Shown here: piece by piece, positions 59,722-64,000 of the stretch
Numbering within the stretch: position 1 is the stretch's first letter
Layout: each line of letters starts with the position of its first letter
Assembly (NCBI GenBank): GCA_964017185.1
Contig: OZ024869.1
Coordinates: 53,594,761-53,658,760, forward strand
DNA: 64,000 nucleotides
Reading direction: 5' to 3'
Source of the DNA: Rugalucina vietnamica
Lineage: Eukaryota; Mollusca; Bivalvia; Lucinida; Lucinidae
Program-made: the position numbers and the translations under genes
Notes under the pieces: generated by a model
What the model was told of the DNA's origin: nothing
Database searches by the model: none
The model's input: the letters and a program-made list of their open reading frames with translations, nothing else

Positions 59722-60985
59722 CACAGATACCTGGGGTTACTGTTTAGATTTTGCAAAAAGCTAATACTTGTACTTTTTTTAAAAAAAAAATATACTTGTA
59801 TTTTTTTCTTCTTCATTTAGCTTTTCTGCATTAGTCCTGACCTTATACAATTAGTAAAATATGTCTAGAATACATAAAAGCATTAGAAATACTGATAAGC
59901 AAACACTTATGTAAAGAAAAAGCACAGATACTTGGGGTTACTGTTTAGATTTTGCAAAAAGCTAATACTTGTACTTTTTTAAAAAAAAAAATATACTTGT
60001 ATTTTTTTCTTCTTCATTTAGCTTTTCTGCATTAGTCCTGACCTTATACAATTAGTAAAATATGTCTAGAATACATAAAAGCATTAGAAATACTGATAAG
60101 CAAACACTTATGTAAAGAAAAAGCACAAGATAAACAACTTCGGTTTTCCAAATTCTCGACCGTCACTTTGAAAAGACAAACTGATTCACTAATCCGTAAC
60201 TTACAAGAATCTTATATATATCAGCATGTCCGGGAATCATTACGCTTCAAACGGATACAGAAAGCATTTAAATAATCCCTTGCATACCCACAAAAACGGC
60301 TATTAAACAACGATTCTCATCGCTACCGCGTTGAGATGATAGATGTGACTGGATTCTGGGCGTACGTTTTAAAACGGCGAAAACGGGTAACCAGCGATCA
60401 AACCGAAAGTAACCTCTGATTGCGTCAGACTTGATTGACCAATGAAAACAAGCGGTCCAGTCACATGGCAATTTGAATTTCGTTGCATCATACTTGATTG
60501 ACCAATGAAAACAAGCGGTCCAGTCACATGACAAACGGGATTTCCTTTACTGTAAACAACTGTGGCCACCTCAGTGCGGTAGCGATAAGAACTGCTGTTT
60601 AACAGACGATTTTGTGGGTATGCAAGGGAATAATTAAATACTTTCTGTGTCCGTTTGAAGCGTAATGATTCCCGGACATGCTGATATATATAAGAGTCTT
60701 GAAAGTTACAGATTAGTGAATCAGTTTGTCTTTTCAAAGTGACGGTCGAAAATTTGGAAAAGCGAAGTTGGTTATCTTGTGTTTTTTCTCTACATTCAGG
60801 ATGGCATATCAGTATTTTGATTGCTTTCTATAGATTCTAGACATTTTTTTCTAATTTTGCTAGGTCACGACTATTGCAGAAAAGCTCAAAAAGATAACAA
60901 AAAATATAATTGTAATTTTTGAAAAAAAAAAAAGTTCAAGTATGAGCTTTTGAAAAAGTCTAAACAGTAACCCCAAGTATCTGTG
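59722..60985. mobile_element. Foldback hAT-like element with long inverted arms
   Basis: The element is flanked by the 8-bp repeat GCTTCTAC (59714-59721, 60986-60993). The ends are CACAGATACCTGGGGTTACTG and its complement. Arms of several hundred bp pair across the element, running in past 60240 on the left and back to about 60600 on the right. The outer 203 bp of the left arm are tandemly duplicated (59722-59924, 59925-60127). The loop holds a duplicated segment of about 60 bp containing TTGATTGACCAATGAAAAC. Confidence 0.88.
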
Positions 60986-60993
60986 GCTTCTAC

Positions 60994-62289
60994 TGACAGT
61001 AGCAAAAAAAAAAAAAAATAAATAAAAAATAAATAAAAATAAATAAATAAAAAAATAATAATAATCTTGAAAGAAATGTATACTTCTTAAACTTAACTCT
61101 AGCTTACACCGCTTCATACACATTGGGAGATCAAAAATACTCCTTTTTCTAGTTGCGAGATCTCACTCCGCTATATTACACATATGTTCCATATCTCTTC
61201 GTTGCGATCCCAGTTGGCTTTTCAATGGTGAAACGAAGTGTCGATAATTGCAACTTTTTCAAGATAAATCAAGAAGAATACATTTCACCAATGCATTACT
61301 AACATGTTTAATGTGCTTTTAGAAAAAAATCCAACATATTTTGTCCGTTTTTAGCGGTCTTATTCTCGTTTAAAAACTTCTGGTTGTCATTCTTTCAGTG
61401 CACTAAATCGTCCGTATATGTTCGTATGTTTACGCCGAGAATTGACTTCTGACCATTTCCATATAAGGAAAGTTAATTGTCAATTAATATTTAATTGACC
61501 AATTAGTATAATGCAGCGCGTGTTGCTGACGTCAAACGCCGCGCGCCGAATTCAAAATGGCTGACCTGATTGAGGTCATTTGTAGAAATACGTGCACATT
61601 GGACAAGGCCAAATCCTGACCTTTCAACTGGAATAATTAATGTTCGACGTCAGTTTCCGTAAACGTCGGCATATGTGTTCGGCTCGTTCCGGAAACGGCC
61701 CCACACGAGTGAACACGATGACAAACAGCTGAAAAATGAATCTGTTAGAAAGAGAAAACGCAGAATTTTGAGGAGAAAATTTTTTTGATAGAAATTTAAA
61801 TATGTGTTTCATCAAATAGCGAAGTGTCGGTGAGCATTTCTTTTTATTAACGATGGAAGTCTATGTAAATCAATCGGTGTGTAAAAACCACTTGTTTTCG
61901 CCATCTTGTTTTACGGATGGACACGAGGCTGAAAGTACATTCGGAATGGTGAAGAGACGTTTCGCTCCATGGAGATTGTACTCATCAGCTGAGTGTGCGA
62001 GTCTATCCTTTTTCAAAAGAAAACAAAATCATAAAACCACGAAAATATGTGACATTTTAAAAATTCCTGTCAATAGGAATAACATTTTAAATTATGGCAA
62101 TACATGTTCACTTATCAAATAGATTCAAACCTTGTTCCTGACATTTTATTATTCTCTGAACCCAGAAAATGGAATAAAACTAAAAAATGTAAAGTATTTT
62201 ATTTGAAAGTCTACGAAGCAACCATTTTGTTTCTTAGGGCAACAAGCAAATGCAAAATGCACATTTCTTTTCAAACGAAATGATTTCGA
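60994..62289. other. No supported gene; CpG-containing stretch near 61500
   Basis: Contains an A-rich tract (61000-61060) and GACGTCAAACGCCGCGCGCC near 61530, which could be promoter-like. A plus-strand 89-codon frame at 61853 is unrecognised and unsupported. Confidence 0.4.
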
Positions 62290-62441
62290 TGATATATAGT
62301 TCTAGGTCACCTCGGCCCAAAACCCGGCTCAGGATGCTTTGGCCCAAATCGATTTCTGATCGAGAATCCTGTCACGGATCTTGTTGTATCTTTCGCAGTA
62401 GAAAGAAGGATCTCTCAGCGTCGGAGTTGCTGTGTGGTAAG
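62290..62441 (-). pseudogene. Severed end of the hAT-derived gene (dimerisation motif)
   Basis: To the left of the inserted element the frame resumes as LPHSNSDAERSFFLLRKIQQ, the conserved hAT dimerisation segment, then meets a TGA at 62374-62372. Sequence after the stop (QDSRSEIDLG) still looks family-like, so the stop may be a small frameshift in a decaying copy. Confidence 0.7.
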
Positions 62442-63019
62442 GGGGTGCGTTCCTTTACCGGAATGGACCGGAATGGACATAATTACCAGAATGGACTACC
62501 GGAATGGACATTATGCTGTGGAACTGGATGTTTCACTTTGAAATATATTCTATCTGCATAAAACGTACTTCTTTAGTCATATAAATAGTTTGCATCAGAT
62601 GAATTTCATCCAAGTATAGAGAAATCGACTTCCCAGGGTTTTTAGGGTAGCTCAGTGGTGGGGTCGGGGGTGGGGCCACTGTTCAAAGGTTTCTTTGAAT
62701 AAACTATACATCACCAGTGGTTGTTCTACAGCAAAAACAGAGGTGAATAGAAGCAGAAATTAGTAAAATGTGCTGGCACTGAGACAGTGACCTTTACACA
62801 AATATGAGCCCCTGGCCTATGCTACCCCATCTTGCGAAACACAATTTAACTATACTAAAACAATATGATTCTCGAACTAATCACTGTATGTGTATTTTAT
62901 ATGCCTATTTGTCCTCAAAACCCATAAAAAGTACTTCAGGACACATATAAATGTCCATTCCGGTCGTCCATTCCGGTAATCAGTCCCATTCCGGTCCATT
63001 CCGGTAAAGGAACGCACCG
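62442..63019. mobile_element. hAT-type MITE inserted in the hAT-derived gene
   Basis: The 578-bp element is flanked by the 8-bp direct repeat GTGGTAAG (62434-62441 and 63020-63027). Its inverted ends of about 75 bp begin GGTGCGTTCCTTTACCGG and consist of repeated CCGGAATGGAC words. There is no coding sequence inside. An 8-bp duplication is typical of hAT. Confidence 0.9.
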
Positions 63020-64000
63020 GTGGTAAGGTCGGGGCGCAGAGGGCTACTTTCGCCAGCTGTCTGAAGTGTAATTTCTTGGATGGAAGCTCGGCCTCCATGC
63101 TGAGCCAGGTGTCGAATCTGGTCTCGGACACGTCGTACTTATGTAGCTCACTCATTGGCAACAGCTGGTAAATCTGGAACTCTTTTGCTATGGAGTCTGC
63201 ATCATCAAACTCAAATCGATCAGCGAGTTGAACAACTAAAATATAGACAAAAGAACATGTTTAAACAAACAATGGTCATAAAACAGCTGCGGTTTTGTCA
63301 GTGTTGTAATTAAATCATACTTGTACTAAAATGCATTTAATTGAATCACTTGAATGGTAAAACTATGAAATTTTAGCTTCAAATGAGCTTTGAAAATGAA
63401 ACTTTCAAAATGAAAGAAATACAAAAACATAATTACCATCTTCAGCCTGGACGTTGTCCGTCTTCTCTGGATCAACGAAGCTCAGGGTCTTCATGGTCTC
63501 ATCCTTGAACGGAAATTTCTTGATCAGCTTGTCTGTCACCTCAATTAACATATAAGACTCTGACATGCCTGAAACAAAAACACGTATAAGTTTATCAACA
63601 TAAAACAATTGTGCATCACACAAACACAGGCACACACTTCTGTGGTATTGTACACTGTATATTACATGAGGTACTAAATGAAATGCAATGTAATGATAAA
63701 AATTTTCTGATCAAAATAAAATATACATGTAGTTTTTTTCATGTTTTGTTGTCATTTTTCTTATCCACGTTGGTCTTAATCCATGTAATCAGTGTGAAGT
63801 TCTTTGTGCACATTTATACCATACTGAAATATTATAAATGAAAAGAAAAAAAGTTTACTCACTGAAAGAATGATTTTATCTTTTCTGCTAGAAGGTCAAC
63901 GTCGTCAGCCAGGTAGGTACGGGTCTTCATCCCAACGGCTAGATGGTTGTCGCTTGAAGTTAACAGTGGTGATGTCACTGGCTGCTCTGATCACTGGCGT
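63020..64000 (-). CDS. hAT-transposase-derived gene, 3' exons, interrupted
   Basis: Three exon-like blocks are seen: one ending at 63863 (HLAVGMKTRTYLADDVDLLA, then EKIKSFFQ), 63568-63437 (ESYMLIEVTDKLIKKFPFKD) and 63235-63020 (VVQLADRFEFDDADS through KVALCAPTLP). The last leads into a hAT C-terminal dimerisation motif whose rest (HSNSDAERSF) lies beyond an inserted 578-bp element. The second and third blocks join in phase 1. The first and second do not join cleanly as I read them (phase 2 against 1), so a frameshift or misread border is possible. The gene continues past position 64000. It could be a domesticated transposase gene or an old spliced transposon. Confidence 0.72.

Noticed and set aside
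61853..62122. Plus-strand 89-codon frame with an ATG
   Set aside because: No recognised family, no splice partner and no clear promoter; cannot be supported.

Overview
This window looks like part of an animal nuclear genome, most likely a marine bivalve mollusc. The AT-rich sequence carries small exons with GT-AG introns, three recognisable animal-type genes, and a dense load of short DNA transposons, tRNA-derived SINEs and mobile elements with tandem-repeat cores of the kind described from bivalves. The bivalve assignment is inference from repeat character; no database search was possible.

All convincing genes lie on the minus strand. From right to left they are: (1) the 3' part of a hAT-transposase-derived gene (about 64000 to 62290), interrupted by a 578 bp transposon; (2) LRRC51 (56487 to 50332), missing only its first coding exon; (3) an unidentified two-exon gene for a 92-residue single-pass membrane protein (37498 to 33642), with a tandem copy of its first exon; (4) SLX4, the scaffold of structure-specific DNA-repair nucleases. 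For SLX4, fourteen phase-compatible exons were assembled between 33082 and 7437 (1290 codons). They carry two UBZ zinc fingers, an XPF-binding-like segment, a BTB domain and a long acidic serine-rich region. Its C-terminal MUS81- and SLX1-binding parts were not found and probably lie beyond position 1.

Most of the remaining sequence is mobile DNA. There are several non-autonomous hAT elements with 8-bp target duplications (2219, 8493, 23962, 59722, 62442), a TTAA-flanked element (12614), a Tc1/mariner-type element (30735), an element with 9-bp duplications and palindromic ends (42075), and one built of GTCGTTTCGGCC motifs (52462). About sixteen copies of a roughly 240 bp palindromic MITE and at least six tRNA-like SINE pieces are scattered throughout. 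Three elements with unrelated tandem repeat cores (148, 454 and about 190 bp units) fill SLX4 introns and share one architecture. Several insertions are nested, which gives a relative order of events.

The genes do not form an obvious functional cluster. SLX4 acts in nuclear DNA repair, LRRC51 is a small leucine-rich-repeat protein, and the small membrane protein has no assigned role. The main interest is the layered transposon history: a precisely reversible hAT insertion in a transposase-derived gene, decayed or duplicated exons in two genes, and the shared design of the tandem-core elements.
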